DNA of 64,000 nucleotides from G958295935 sp965224235 (GCA_965224235.1 CBDCYP010000001.1:62001-126000); one strand, 5' to 3'. Shown: positions 35,943-46,353, counted from the stretch's first letter. Translations and numbers: made by a program. The notes: a model not told the origin generated them from the letters alone.

Positions 35943-36235
35943 CAAACGCTCTGCGCCCCTATCGGGCGTACCCCAAATCCTGTATGCGAATAGTGACTGG
36001 CGCTGCGCCAAACTCCGCAACCGGGGGTGTGACTGTGAACACTTGCGGGCTGGCGTTATTGCTGGGGCTGACGCCAACTAGTTGACAGTCAAGCGCCAGC
36101 TGGGGGCATCGGGGCTCAGTTGGCAAAAATTAGCGCGGGGATCGGAAACACGCCCCGGCAACAGCGCGGGTCCAGATTTCCGCCTCCCGCGTTCACGTGC
36201 GCTAGACTTATCGCATTAATCGCAACTGGAAAAGT

Positions 36236-37453
36236 ATGGCGACAGGGACACTCGGCTCGGCAGGAATCGCACGTCACACCATATGGGCCGCTCGTCTGGT
36301 AGTACTGGCCGCATTTCTGGATTTATTTGTCCAGTTCCCGATCATCGCCCCTTATTCCGAAAACCTTGGAGCATCGGCCGCGCTCGTCGGTGTCATCGTC
36401 GCGGCCTACTCCTTCACTAACCTTTTCGGCAACCTGGGGGCCGGATACGTCCTCGACAGGTGGGGCCGCCGTACTCCAATGGTCGTTGGGATGGCGATCA
36501 CCGCCCTTGCCGTCTTCAGCTACTCGCTCGTCCAGACGCCGGAGCAATTGATCGCCGTACGGGCGGTACACGGCATTGGCGCGGCCGTGCTCGCGCCGGG
36601 CGCGTTCTCCATCATCGGCGATCAGGCTTCATCCGACAGATGGGGTCATGCGATGGGCCTCACCGGAGCGCTCATCGCCGTGGCGGCATTGATCGGTCCT
36701 CCGGCCGCAGGCATCCTGCGGGACATGTGGAACGCGGATGCGGTCTTCGTCGTCGACTCCGCTTTCCTTCTCGTGACACTGATCACGTTTCTGCTCATCA
36801 CCCGCGATGATTCCCCGACCGGCCATGTGCGGAAATCTGCCGCACGGATCGTCTCGCTAGGAGGTACGTGGAAAAACCCCGCCCTATTGTCGGCGTATGG
36901 GGCCGCCTTCGCCATAACCGTCGGCATAGGAGCGCTCGTCGCACACCTGCCGTTGGCGCTGCAAGCGCAGGGAGAAACCGCGGCGCGCACAGGCTACACC
37001 TTCGCCGTCTACGCGTTAGTGGCGATGGTCGTGATGGCAAGTCCGATCAGCCGCGCCAGTGACAGGTTCGGCCGCTTCGGCCCGCTGATTCTCGGCCTCA
37101 TTGGAATTGCCGCCGGACTGGCCATGCTTGGTATCTTCACGGACTACGGAAGAATCGCAGCCGGCATGGCCGTCTTCGGCCTTGGTTACGGCCTCGTATT
37201 CCCGGCCGCTACAGCTCTCGTCATCGGAGCCACCGGCGCGGACCGGCGCGGAATGGCCTTTGGCGTCTTCTACGCCGTATACTCGCTCGGGGTAGTCGTC
37301 GGCGCGTCAGGCAGCGGAATATTGGCCGAACTCCAAGACGATTTCGTCGGCCTTCCCTTTCTTGCTGCGGCTGCCCTGATCTTTGTTGCGGCACCTCTCG
37401 TCGAGGTCATGAGGCGCTCCGCAACCAACAGCCGTCGGCCCAACAACGCCTGA
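36236..37453 (+). CDS. MFS transporter
   Basis: 405-residue major facilitator protein with about 12 hydrophobic segments. The loop 2-3 signature is LDRWGRRTPMV, a second copy after helix 8 is RASDRFGRFGPL, and helix 5 has GAAVLAPGAFSI. It resembles drug or sugar efflux MFS proteins; substrate unknown. ATG 36236 follows a weak GGAAAAG. It is convergent with dxs, 145 bases apart, and has no operon partner. Confidence 0.87.
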   Translation: MATGTLGSAGIARHTIWAARLVVLAAFLDLFVQFPIIAPYSENLGASAALVGVIVAAYSFTNLFGNLGAGYVLDRWGRRTPMVVGMAITALAVFSYSLVQTPEQLIAVRAVHGIGAAVLAPGAFSIIGDQASSDRWGHAMGLTGALIAVAALIGPPAAGILRDMWNADAVFVVDSAFLLVTLITFLLITRDDSPTGHVRKSAARIVSLGGTWKNPALLSAYGAAFAITVGIGALVAHLPLALQAQGETAARTGYTFAVYALVAMVVMASPISRASDRFGRFGPLILGLIGIAAGLAMLGIFTDYGRIAAGMAVFGLGYGLVFPAATALVIGATGADRRGMAFGVFYAVYSLGVVVGASGSGILAELQDDFVGLPFLAAAALIFVAAPLVEVMRRSATNSRRPNNA

Positions 37454-37598
37454 TCTGCCAAGACCATTTCATTCTCGGAAGTCGCCTGGGCGCGGCCCTT
37501 GGCGGTTCGCTTCCTCCGCGCAGCGCCGGGCGCACGCGCTCCAACGTCGCCAGACCTACACCGCCCGTCTGTGGTGTCTGCCCGATAGCGCTGGACTG

Positions 37599-39512
37599 CT
37601 AGGCCCTTGCCGCCACCACTCCATCTGCTCCGCCCAAGCGCGACACCGCGTCGGGAAAGAAGACGCTGAGGACCTGATGCGCTATACCCTCGGCGTCCAA
37701 CTGCAACCGGCGCCGTTGATCAGCCGCCGTGCCGTGCTCGACGAAAAAGTCCGGCATTCCGATGCGGTGGACCGACACTTCCTCCAACCCTGCCTCTGCC
37801 AGGGTTTCAAGGACTGCCGAGCCAAACCCACCGGCGAGCACGTTCTCCTCTACAGTGACGATTCGGCGGGCGCTGCGCGCCGAGTCCAGGAGTAGGCCGA
37901 CGTCGAGCGGCTTCACGAAGATCGGGTTTACGACGCCGCAAGAAATACCGTAGTCGGCAAGCATTTCCGCCGCCTCCATGGCTGCGGTGGCAGACTTTCC
38001 CAGTCCAAAAATCACGACGTCGCTGCCTTGCCTGACGACGGCGCCCTTGCCGATTGGCAATTCCTTGAGGTCGCAGTCCATTGGGACGCCGATGGCGGCG
38101 CCCCTCGCAATGCGGATTGCGAATGGGCCGCGGTGCTTATAGGCGGTGTAGACAAGATGTTGGAGCTCGTTCTCATTCATTGGCGCCGCAACGACGGCGT
38201 TAGGCAAACAACGCAGGTATGAGATGTCGAACGCGCCGTGGTGCGTCTTGCCGTCCTCGCCGACGATCCCGGCGCGATCGGCGATCAGCGTCACCGGCAG
38301 ATTCTGGATACAGATGTCGTGAACAACCTGATCGAACGCGCGTTGGAGGAATGTGGAGTAGATCGATACGAAGGGGTTGAGTCCATTCGATGCCATTCCC
38401 GCCGCCATGCTGACGGCGTGCTGCTCCGCGATGCCAACGTCGAAGATCCGGTCGGGAAATTCCCTCCGGACTTCCGCCAACCCCGTACCCTCGAGCATCG
38501 CCGCGCTGATACCAACTACTGACTGGTCGTCGCGCATTAGACGCGTGACGGTCTGTGCGAACACTTTGGAGTACGTGGGCGCTCCCGTTGCGTTCCCCAG
38601 TGGCGAGCTTGGCTGGTGAAACTTGACGGGGTCGTCCTCCGCAGGTTCGTAGCCATGGCCCTTGTGCGTCACCACGTGGACCAGGGGCACTAAGCCGGTG
38701 GGCGTTCTGGCCTGCCGGAGCGTCGTTTCGACCTGCTTGAAATCGTGGCCGTCCACGGGCCCCAAGTACTGGAACCCCATCTCGGTCCAGAACATCGTCG
38801 GCACGATGAGACCTGCCAGCCCGGTGTTGAATCTCTTGACGAGACGATACATCAACTCGCCCGTGGGCACCTTCTTTGAAAGGGCCTTCATGCGTCCGAC
38901 CATCGATTGGTATTCGGGGTGGGTGATCAGCCGCTTGCGCCAGTTGGTGAGGAATCCGATGTTCTCCGAGATGGACATTCCGTTGTCGTTGAGGATGACG
39001 ATGAATTTCTCAGGGTTTAGATGAACGATGTTGTTCAGCGCCTCGAAGCTAGAGCCGGAGGTCATCGCCCCGTCCCCGACGACCGCGATGGTCCACGAGT
39101 CCGTCCTGCGGTTCGCGGCGGCTTCGGCGATGCCAAGGGCGATCGAAAGCCCGGTGCCGGCGTGGCCCGCGCAGAGCGTGTCGTGGAGGCTTTCGTTTGG
39201 CTCCCCAAATCCGGACAGGCCGCCCTCCAGACGGATGTTCTGGAACTCGTCGCGCCGCCCCGTCACCAGCTTGTGCGTATAGGTCTGGTTGGTCGTGTCC
39301 CAGACTATGCTGTCCGTGGGGCTATCGAAAACGCGATGCAGCGCCAAGGTGAGCTCGACGACCCCCAGATTTGAAGCCAGGTGGCCGCCGCGCTCGGTTA
39401 TGACGGAGATGATGGTGTCTCGCGCCTCTTGCGCAACGTGGTCCAGTTCCTCGTAAGTCAGTCCTCTGAGGTCACTCGGCGCATTGATCCGGTCCAAGAG
39501 GCGTTGGGACAT
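37599..39512 (-). CDS. dxs: 1-deoxy-D-xylulose-5-phosphate synthase
   Basis: 637 aa, first step of the MEP isoprenoid pathway (pyruvate plus glyceraldehyde 3-phosphate). The N-terminal His in GGHLASNLGVVELTLAL, the ThDP motif GDGAMTSGSSFEALNN (near residue 147), DNGMSISENIG, the Glu/His region DVGIAEQHAVSMAAG (near 365) and DRAGIVGEDGKTHHGAFD are all present. Complete length. No other MEP genes are nearby. Confidence 0.96.
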   Translation of the reverse strand: MSQRLLDRINAPSDLRGLTYEELDHVAQEARDTIISVITERGGHLASNLGVVELTLALHRVFDSPTDSIVWDTTNQTYTHKLVTGRRDEFQNIRLEGGLSGFGEPNESLHDTLCAGHAGTGLSIALGIAEAAANRRTDSWTIAVVGDGAMTSGSSFEALNNIVHLNPEKFIVILNDNGMSISENIGFLTNWRKRLITHPEYQSMVGRMKALSKKVPTGELMYRLVKRFNTGLAGLIVPTMFWTEMGFQYLGPVDGHDFKQVETTLRQARTPTGLVPLVHVVTHKGHGYEPAEDDPVKFHQPSSPLGNATGAPTYSKVFAQTVTRLMRDDQSVVGISAAMLEGTGLAEVRREFPDRIFDVGIAEQHAVSMAAGMASNGLNPFVSIYSTFLQRAFDQVVHDICIQNLPVTLIADRAGIVGEDGKTHHGAFDISYLRCLPNAVVAAPMNENELQHLVYTAYKHRGPFAIRIARGAAIGVPMDCDLKELPIGKGAVVRQGSDVVIFGLGKSATAAMEAAEMLADYGISCGVVNPIFVKPLDVGLLLDSARSARRIVTVEENVLAGGFGSAVLETLAEAGLEEVSVHRIGMPDFFVEHGTAADQRRRLQLDAEGIAHQVLSVFFPDAVSRLGGADGVVAARA

Positions 39513-39876
39513 GGGAAAGTTCCTTGCGAAGTGTCGGCTTGCGGTGTCGGCGCCGACATATGTGAGAACGGCTGGAGTGATTGACAGGTTTTGGTGGAGT
39601 TCTCAGGCCAAGTCGGCGGTTGACCTCGTTCGGTTCATGATACCACCCGGTAGTCAATGACCTTTGACGTACGGGCCGGTTGAGAGGCTATGTCAGACAG
39701 AGGGACGCGCCGGATGCCGTCCAACGCCGGTCAGAGACGAGAAGCATTGTCAAGATTTACTTTCTCGCTGGCGCGGTTAGAGCGAAGCAATCTCCCCCGT
39801 ACGTCTCTTGACGGAGCCTGCCTCACCACTTCGAAGATTCTTCTGCGTATACGTGGTCTGGCAGTTGGTATGGGAT
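39513..39876. other. Intergenic, no gene seen
   Basis: Stretch between dxs and the MpaB-like pseudogene. No convincing reading frame, repeat or RNA is visible. Confidence 0.5.
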
Positions 39877-41000
39877 TCATTCCTCATCGAATACTGAAGT
39901 TTCGAGCAAGGAGGTGAAATTGGTGAAATTGCTGTTCTGGAAAGTTCCCGGAAGTAGCTTGCCCAATATGTGGCCATAACGCTGCTGAAACTTAAACCAC
40001 GCGACAGACCCGAAGGACGAATGCGGAGGATACATCAAACGCCGGGCGGTTTCTTGACCGATTAAGACCACGCGAAAGCTTGTACACGTAGCGAGCTAGT
40101 TTCTGGCGCTCCGGCGGATCAGGTATCCCTGCGATCAACGGAGCGGAGTTAACCAGAGAGTGGGCCATTGTCACTGATTCTGCGGGAGCATCTGGCTCGC
40201 ACATCAAGCCAATGTCGTACAGTTTCAGGGCTTCTTCTTCGTCACGAAACAGGATCGTCTTGGGGATGCCCATCAGATGACCGGAATAACGCCAGACGGC
40301 CATAAAGCTTTCGCGCTCGACATCATTATAGGCGGCGCCCAGAGTATTCATATGTTTCAGCAGCCTTGCTGAAAAAGCTGAAATGGCGTAACCCAGGTGT
40401 GCAGAGCTAATCGGTGTGCCCCACTCTTCGGTATTCCATTCTTCCGAGTTGTTCAGGAGGTGTCGCACACGTGCGTGAATTATCCGTATACGGACCGAAA
40501 GTTTCCAGCCATCGCCATGCCTGGACAAGCCTCCGGGAAGGAATATCTCAGTCATGTGACGGTTATTCTGTCCCAGTCGTCTGACGCCCTGGTCACGCAC
40601 GCGCCCGGTTGATGAAGAACGATTTTGCTATGTTCGTTGTATGTCCCTCTATCAGAACTCCGGCGACGAACGCCGCCAGTATCACCCCCGATTTCCTATG
40701 AAACATGCGGACCCCCGGGGCGAATGCTGAATAGTCGACCCAATCCGGCGTGGTATCAACCTCTTCGAAAAATGTTCGCACCGATGCCGGCGCGTCCCGC
40801 AAAGCCTCATCCCCCGGGTTCTCCATGGCTCTCTGGATAAGTTGCCCAGACTTACTGCGACCAAGCTCAGCGAGATCTGCGGTCATTGCTTCGGCTACCG
40901 GATCTCCGATGAGCGTGTGCGCTATGTAGTTGGACGCCATCTCATGCGCGATTTTGCGGGCCTTCTCGTAACCGGCGCTGTAGTCAGTCGGTATATACAT
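39877..41000 (-). pseudogene. MpaB/DUF2236 oxygenase-like gene with two frameshifts
   Basis: DUF2236/latex-clearing-protein-like family. The first part (41000-40593) contains SGVILAAFVAGVLIEG and TNIAKSFFI. The middle part (frame ending 39992) has VRDQGVRRLGQNNRHM, GTPISSAHLGYAISAFSARL and MAVWRYSGHLMGIP. The last part (frame ending 39877) has ETARRLMYPPHSSFGSVAWF. At about 40610 one extra A in ATCAACCGGG explains the first shift (ATCACCGGG would read ITGRVRDQG). The second lies near 40070. Apart from the two shifts the protein is near full length, so these could also be sequencing errors. The conserved Arg/His residues that bind haem in this family are present (RYSGHLMG). Confidence 0.8.
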
Positions 41001-41055
41001 AAGGGCATTCGCCTCCCTGTGAACTACAACCCAGACGATTCGGATGTAGGAAGAT

Positions 41056-43350
41056 TCATCTTTTTTCTGATTCTACTCTGAGATCGGGAAGCCAGCGTAG
41101 CCAGTATGGCAGATACCAGTTCCGCCCGCCTAGCATCTGCATGCTAGCGGGTACGAGTATGCCTCGCACCAGGGTTGCATCGAGGAGCACGGCCACGGCA
41201 AGCCCAAACCCCGCTTGCTGGTTGACGACCATGTCGCCCGAGGCGAACCCGCTGAACACGGCCAACATGATGAGGGCCGCGCCGGTGATGAGGCTTGCCG
41301 TCGAACGGAGCCCGTAGGCTACGGACTCGGCGTTGTTCTGCGTCTGGTCGAATCTCTCTCGGATGCGGCTGAGCATGAAGACGTGATAGTCCATGGACAG
41401 CCCGAAGAGTACCGCGAAGAGCACCAGGGGTATCCAGACGTCGATGATCTCGGTCTGCCGAAATCCAAACAGAGCCGCCCCGAAGCCCTTCTGGAATACG
41501 AGAACCATCAGCCCGTAGGCGGCGCCGACGGAGAGAAGGTTCATGATGATGGCCTTGACAGGGATGACGATCGACCGGAAGACGATCAGGAGCAGGATAA
41601 AACTGACGGTCAGGATTAACCCGAATGAGATGGGCGTGTACGTACCCACTATCCCAGTGAAGTCCAAAAACTCCGCTGACGGCCCACCTACCAGGACTGT
41701 CGCCGGAACGCCGCTGAACGCCGCCGGAATGTAATCGTCCCGAAGCCGTTCCACTGCGCCGAAAGCCGAGCTGCCACTTGGTGCGCCGGGCACGGGCGCC
41801 AGAGCAAGCCGAGGCCTCCCAAGGGGCTGGTCTGCGGGACGAATGTTCCCATGTCAGGGTCGGACTGGATGGCCTCCCCCAAGCGAGCGATCCCGGCTTT
41901 CACCTGCCGATCGTTCAAGTCACCGTCGATAACAATCTTGGCGGGGTTGACGTAGCCGAATGAGAACTTCTCTTCCAGCGCCTCAAACCCTGCACGGGTG
42001 TGCGAATCCTCCGGAAAAACCTCAACGCTGTTGAAGCCCCTATTGATGTCGAAGTAGTAGTAGGACGCCCAGACCATCAGGCCCCCGACCACGAGCACGC
42101 TGACCACCGGGAAGCGCATGGTGCGGTACGTGATGAACTCCCAGAAACCGTGCCGCTGCTTCTCCTCACCTCCTCCGCCGGAGTCCTTGCGTATGAACGG
42201 GATCCGCAAGCGGTCAACCCGCGGCCCCAGCAGAGCGAGAACGGCTGGCAACAGCGTGAGCGCGGCCAGAACCGAGATTAAGACCACCAAAATCGCACCA
42301 AGGGCCGTCGAGAAGAAAAGCGTGTGCGGGATTATCAGTATGCCAACCAACGCGATGACCACCGTCATCCCGCTGAACAATACCGTACGGCTCGCCGTGG
42401 CCCCCGTTCGGGCAACGGCCTCCCGCGTGCTCAGCCCCTTCGCCATCTCCTCTCGGAAACGGGACACCACGATCAGCGAGTAGTCTATCCCCACGGCGAG
42501 GCCGATCATCGTTATCCAGAGTTGCACGAAAAAGACCAGCTCGCCGAAGATGTTGCCGATAAGCGCGACGATCGCCAGCGTTATCACGATGGAGACGGCG
42601 GCAATCCCGATGGGTACTAGTGCGGCAACGACCGCCCCGAAGAGCGCCAGTAGGATGAGGAGCGCCACCGGGACGCCAATACGCTCGCCCTCAGAGCCTG
42701 TGATTTTATTGCGAAACCTGCGGTTTGTTAGTCTCAATTTAGCTTTGAAAGCAGTCTCAATAAGACGGCTACAGGGGAATTATTCACAGGCTCTCAGTCA
42801 AGTCTGACGCCGACAACTCACCGTTCTCGAAGGCGATAGTAGCTTCGCCCACTACAAAAACACGGAATCCGTCCTGGTGGTCCGCTTCATCAACGATGTG
42901 GATGATCTCTTCCGCGTTCCGGGTTGCCTCGGCAATCGATCCGACCAACTGCAGCGAGATGATGGTCGTTCTCTGGTCGGCGGAGACTAACCGTTCGTCG
43001 TTGGTAAGGTAGTAGTTCAGCCCGCCGGCTACCACGTCCGGTCCGATGGCGATGAGCGCGCCCGTCAGTTCCCCGACCTTGGCCCGGAACGCGGGGTCAT
43101 CCACCGTCAGAGTTTCAGACTGCACCATGACCGCTTCGCCAAGCGGCGGCGCCAGTTGCGCCTCTTCGAGCAGGTCCTTGGCCGTCCAGGACTCAACCTC
43201 GGTGAAAGTTGAGATGAAGCCGAGCTCCGTCGTCAGTGCAGTGGGTAGCAGGTTTCGGCCGATCCCTGCCGCGACCAGTACCAGCAGCAACCATAAGGCG
43301 ATAGTGATCCACGGCCTTCGAGCGCTGAATCGGGCCAAACGTTCGGTCAT
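41056..43350 (-). pseudogene. MMPL/RND-family transporter, split by an element and a frameshift
   Basis: Two-repeat MMPL transporter. The N-terminal part (43350-42784) has the first membrane helix ARRPWITIALWLLLVLVAAG and most of the first periplasmic domain. The central part resumes at GERIGVPVALLILLALFGAV with helices 2-6 and the motif GIDYSLIVVSRFREE. After a frameshift near 41800 the C-terminal part has helices 8-12 with GLSMDYHVFMLSRIRERF. The break at 42795 is a 98-bp inserted element; removing it with one CTCAG restores DLTEGERIGVP. The protein in the intact state would export a lipid or hydrophobic compound, as family members do. Confidence 0.85.
42695..42792. mobile_element. 98-bp MITE-like element in MMPL gene
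   Basis: Ends AGCCTGTGATTTTATT and AGCCTGTGAATAATT (read inward) share the first nine bases exactly. The direct repeat CTCAG lies at 42690-42694 and 42793-42797; a reading with GAGCC ends and TCA duplication is also possible. It has no coding capacity and is unrelated in sequence to the 143-bp family. Precise removal restores the MMPL frame. Confidence 0.8.
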
Positions 43351-43832
43351 GGCAGCAAATCCTCACGTCTTCTCTGAGCTGGGGGCGGTTCACATGCGCA
43401 AGTATAGGCAGGGCCGTATCAAATTGCTCAGCGCAGTAGCAACGGCAAGTTAGCGACTAAGCGGGAAACCGCGAAACTTCCGCCGACTCGAAGACTGCGC
43501 TGCCTGCTGATCCGCCTCGGAGCCAACCCCGACTCCAGTCATCCCTGCCGCAACGGCCACGGCCACTACGGCCCCGGTTCCCTCGGCCCCGGTTCCCTCG
43601 GTCCCGTTGGTCTCGTGCAGACGGGGCTCGACCGGCGCCGGCTCGAGCGGCTTCCGCCGTGTGCTCCTCGCCACTGGCCTCGGCGTTCCTCCATAGGACT
43701 AAGACCGCCTTTCCACCGCCATAAACGCCGCCAACAACGTCTATACCCTGTTAAAGAAACGATGAGCGGGGATTGGAGGCCTCAACATCGACAAGAACAG
43801 GAAGTCGCCTTACGCATCCCGGGCTAGTTGAT
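43351..43832. other. Intergenic with repeats
   Basis: No gene seen. It holds one copy of an 86-bp repeat (43459-43544) and a short tandem repeat of the 15-base unit GGCCCCGGTTCCCTC (two copies from about 43570). Confidence 0.5.
43459..43544 (+). repeat. 86-bp direct repeat, left copy
   Basis: Nearly identical (two differences) to 46469-46554 in the same orientation, beginning at AAGCGGGAAACCGCG and ending GACTCCAGTCATCC. The two copies bracket the broken LRR gene, its IS and the MITE copy. Confidence 0.85.
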
Positions 43833-43950
43833 TCAACTCGCAAAATATAGCTTGATGACCGCGATCGTCTCGTCCCTGGCAATAACATCGTCAAAGTAAT
43901 CGACTACGGCCGAGATGGCCTCGTCCCTGTCGATCCCGGCGGCGTCGTTG

Positions 43951-44412
43951 GCGTCATATGTACTGCCCAGATCCACGATGGGGTAGGTTTGGGTAGCCTG
44001 ATCGTCCTGTGAGACGACCCTGTATTGATGGTGGTTAAGCCAGCGCCGAAGTCGATCTGGAGGCCATCCAGCGTGTTGTCGGCATCCGCGATTTCGCCGT
44101 CGTTGGCGTCATATGTACTGCCCAGATCCACGATGGGGTAAATTTGAGTAGCCTGATCGTCCTGTGAGACGACCCTGTATTGATGGTGGTTAAGCCAGCG
44201 CCGAAGTCGATCTGGAGGCCATCCAGCGTGTTGTCGGCATCCGCCATTTCGCCGTCGTTGGCGTCATATGTACTGCCCAGATCCACGATGGGGTAGGTTT
44301 GGGTAGCTTGATCGTCCTGTGAGACGACCCTGTCTTGATGGTGGTTAAGCCAGCGCCGAAGTCGATCTGGAGGCCATCCAGCGTGTTGTGGGCATCCGCG
44401 ATTTCGCCGTTG
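43951..44412. repeat. Three tandem copies of a 155-bp unit
   Basis: The unit starts GCGTCATATGTACTGCCCAG at 43951, 44106 and 44261, exactly 155 bases apart, with few differences. It covers the coding segment for DDQATQTYPIVDLG to GLQIDFGAGLTTI on the minus strand. 155 is not a multiple of 3, so each copy moves the frame. Confidence 0.9.
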
Positions 44413-44541
44413 TTTTCGTCGAGGTACAGGACAGTGGCGATGCGGTCGTTGGTGGGATTCAGCGTGACCTGTGAAAGGCCCACTGCCGCGCTGTAGTCGG
44501 TGCGATATAGGTCGAACGCCGGGAGGAGTGATCCCGGACTA

Positions 44542-45361
44542 GGGCCTGTTAACACTAACGGGTTTGATCATGTTATCTTTGCCGGTTGGAAATCACACAA
44601 TCCCAGTATGAACGCATCGCTGCACTGCCTGCCAGTGCAGCGGGGCAACGTAAGCAGGCCGAACCTGCAGGCACTCAACGCCATCCTGTACGCCGCCGAG
44701 AACGGATGCAAGTGGCGCGGGTTGCCGGAACGCTTTGGCAACTGGCACACCATCTACACCAGGATGAATCGCTGGTCGAAGAACGGCGTGCTCGACAGGG
44801 TATTCGAACGGCTGTAGCGGGAACAGATAGTCCGCATCAAGCTCGAGCCGGTCTCGATGGACAGTACCATCGTCAAGGTACACCCCGACGGTACTGGAGC
44901 GTTAAAAAGAACGGACCGCAATCCATGGGCAGATCCCGTGGCGGATGGACTACCAGGATTCATATGGTTGCCGCGGATGCCCGAACGGCCATGACCTTCC
45001 CGCTCTCTCCGGGACAGGCCCGCTAGCGCCTGAAGGGCGCAGCCTGCTCAGGCGTCTTGGCGCACAACGCCACCGCCACGTCTGGCTCTGGCAATGGACC
45101 GGGGGTACGAGGGCGACGAGACGCGCCAACTTACGCTGGCGCTGGGGTTCACGCTTGTCGTTCCACCGCTCAGGAGCCGGGTCGAACCCTGGGAGTACGA
45201 CAGGGAGATGTACAAGAGGCGAAACGAGATCGAGCGCCTGTTCCTGAGATTGAAAGACTACCGCCGTATCTTCTCCCGCTTTGAAAAGCTGGGCGCCCTC
45301 TTTCCGGGATTCATATTGTTCGCCCTCATCGCTGATGCGCTGAGATAGTGTTAACAGTCCC
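44542..45361 (+). mobile_element. IS5-family (IS427-like) insertion sequence, copy 2, degenerate
   Basis: 820-bp element, ends GGGCCTGTTAACACTA and GGGACTGTTAACACTA, with TA at 44540-44541 and 45362-45363. It is the same IS as at 30610, reversed, and lies inside the LRR pseudogene. Excision with one TA rebuilds the coding sequence across the junction. The transposase on the plus strand is broken: TAG at 44815-44817 ends the first frame, and later parts lie in two other frames (NGPQSMGRSRGGWTTRIHMV; MDRGYEGDETRQL). Confidence 0.92.
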
Positions 45362-45557
45362 TAACCGTCAGACTGCTCAGCAAGACGTCGTAGAACAGCA
45401 GACTAACCGCGTCAAAATCGTTGAACGCCACATCTCGCAATCCCTCGGGGATGCATCCGGCCAACTGATTCTCGCTAAGGCACGGCTGTTCCAGATAGGA
45501 GAGGCAGGCCAATTCTGCTGGTATCTCTCCACTCAATTGATTCTGCGAGAGGCTTAG

Positions 45558-45699
45558 GGAACCTCTGAACAACTCCGTGTTCCAATCCGTTCGCCCTGAG
45601 CTTGTCGAAGGGTTCTGGCCTCCTCCCCCATAGGGGGAGGATTCAGGAGGGGGGAACCTCCGCTCTGCCAAGCGCATCGGCCACTTGTTCAGAGATTCC
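45558..45699. mobile_element. 142-bp MITE-like element, copy 3
   Basis: Same subtype as copy 2 (ends GGAACCTCTGAACAA / TTGTTCAGAGATTCC). The direct repeat here is TTAG (45554-45557, 45700-45703), different from the CTAG of copies 1 and 2, which shows that the four bases are a target duplication and not part of the element. It interrupts the LRR gene. Confidence 0.9.
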
Positions 45700-46025
45700 T
45701 TAGTTGTTCCGGGTAGGTGAGGTCGCCTGGTGCGGTGAGAATCGGTCCGGTCAATTCGTTCCCCCAAAGTAACAGCGTTGCAGGTTTGAGAGGCTGCCCA
45801 GTTCTGCCGGTATCTCTACGGTTAATCTCTCACCTACGAGGTCCAACACAATAACCCACTGTGGCGAACCGCCCGCGATGACGTCTTCCCACTGGCCGAT
45901 CGTGGTACCTTGCCAACCAGTATTGCGTCACGCTCCCCGCCAGGGTGTCCCGCGCCGCCAGCAGCGTGTCGCAGCCGGCTGTCAGCCCCGGGTTTTTGCG
46001 GCATCCGGCCCCGCGCCTCCCCATA

Positions 46026-46187
46026 TCAATAACGCCGGTCTGCGTGAGCGAATGGGGCACGGTTTAGTTGGTTCCGATTCACACGCCATTGTCGCATCAG
46101 TGGGTCCACCAGATGCCGAAACCGCTCGTTATGACGATGTCCGATCAGGTGGGCCATTTCATGTATGGCGATGTGCTCAAGGCAGCA
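46026..46187 (-). pseudogene. YgjP-like metallopeptidase fragment
   Basis: The last 50 or so residues of a YgjP/DUF45-type zinc peptidase: LEHIAIHEMAHLIGHRHNERF with the HExxH-like metal motif (HEMAH) and a third His, then LMRQWRVNRNQLNRAPFAH. The rest of the gene is replaced by unrelated sequence and an IS remnant, so it is a truncated relic. Confidence 0.7.
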
Positions 46188-46353
46188 TGAACGTTTTTTC
46201 ACCTGAACGCGCAGCGACGTTCGGGATGCGATGCGGCGCCTGAGCGTCGATGACCCACGCCGCCATACGAGACCTGCGTCGGGCTTACGGGAGATTCCAG
46301 CGCGATCAGGCCATCGAGTCGGTGATTGACCACGTAAGGTCCATCGACTCCGC

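Larger units (their letters stand above)
43833..46010 (-). pseudogene. LRR / cadherin-like beta-sandwich surface protein, broken by IS, MITE and tandem duplication
   Basis: Reading from 46010 down: an LRR-cap region (NPGLTAGCDTLLAARDTLAG), leucine-rich repeats (LTVEIPAELGSLSNLQ; NQLSGEIPAEL), a cadherin-like beta-sandwich domain (LLPAFDLYRTDYSAAVGLSQ) and an EF-hand/dockerin-like tail (GSTYDANDAAGIDRDEAIS, DETIAVIKLYFAS) ending at TGA 43833. A MITE copy at 45558 splits the LRRs; its removal gives PEQLSLSQNQLSG. An IS at 44542 splits the repeats from the beta-sandwich; its removal gives LTVSPGSLLPAF. A 155-bp tandem duplication (43951-44412) further breaks the frame, and small shifts occur in the 5' part near 45890. 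No signal peptide remains. The intact protein was probably a large secreted adhesin or binding protein. Confidence 0.8.

Noticed and set aside
43951..44412. Repeat array considered as CRISPR
   Set aside because: The unit is 155 bp with no spacers, and it codes for part of a protein domain.
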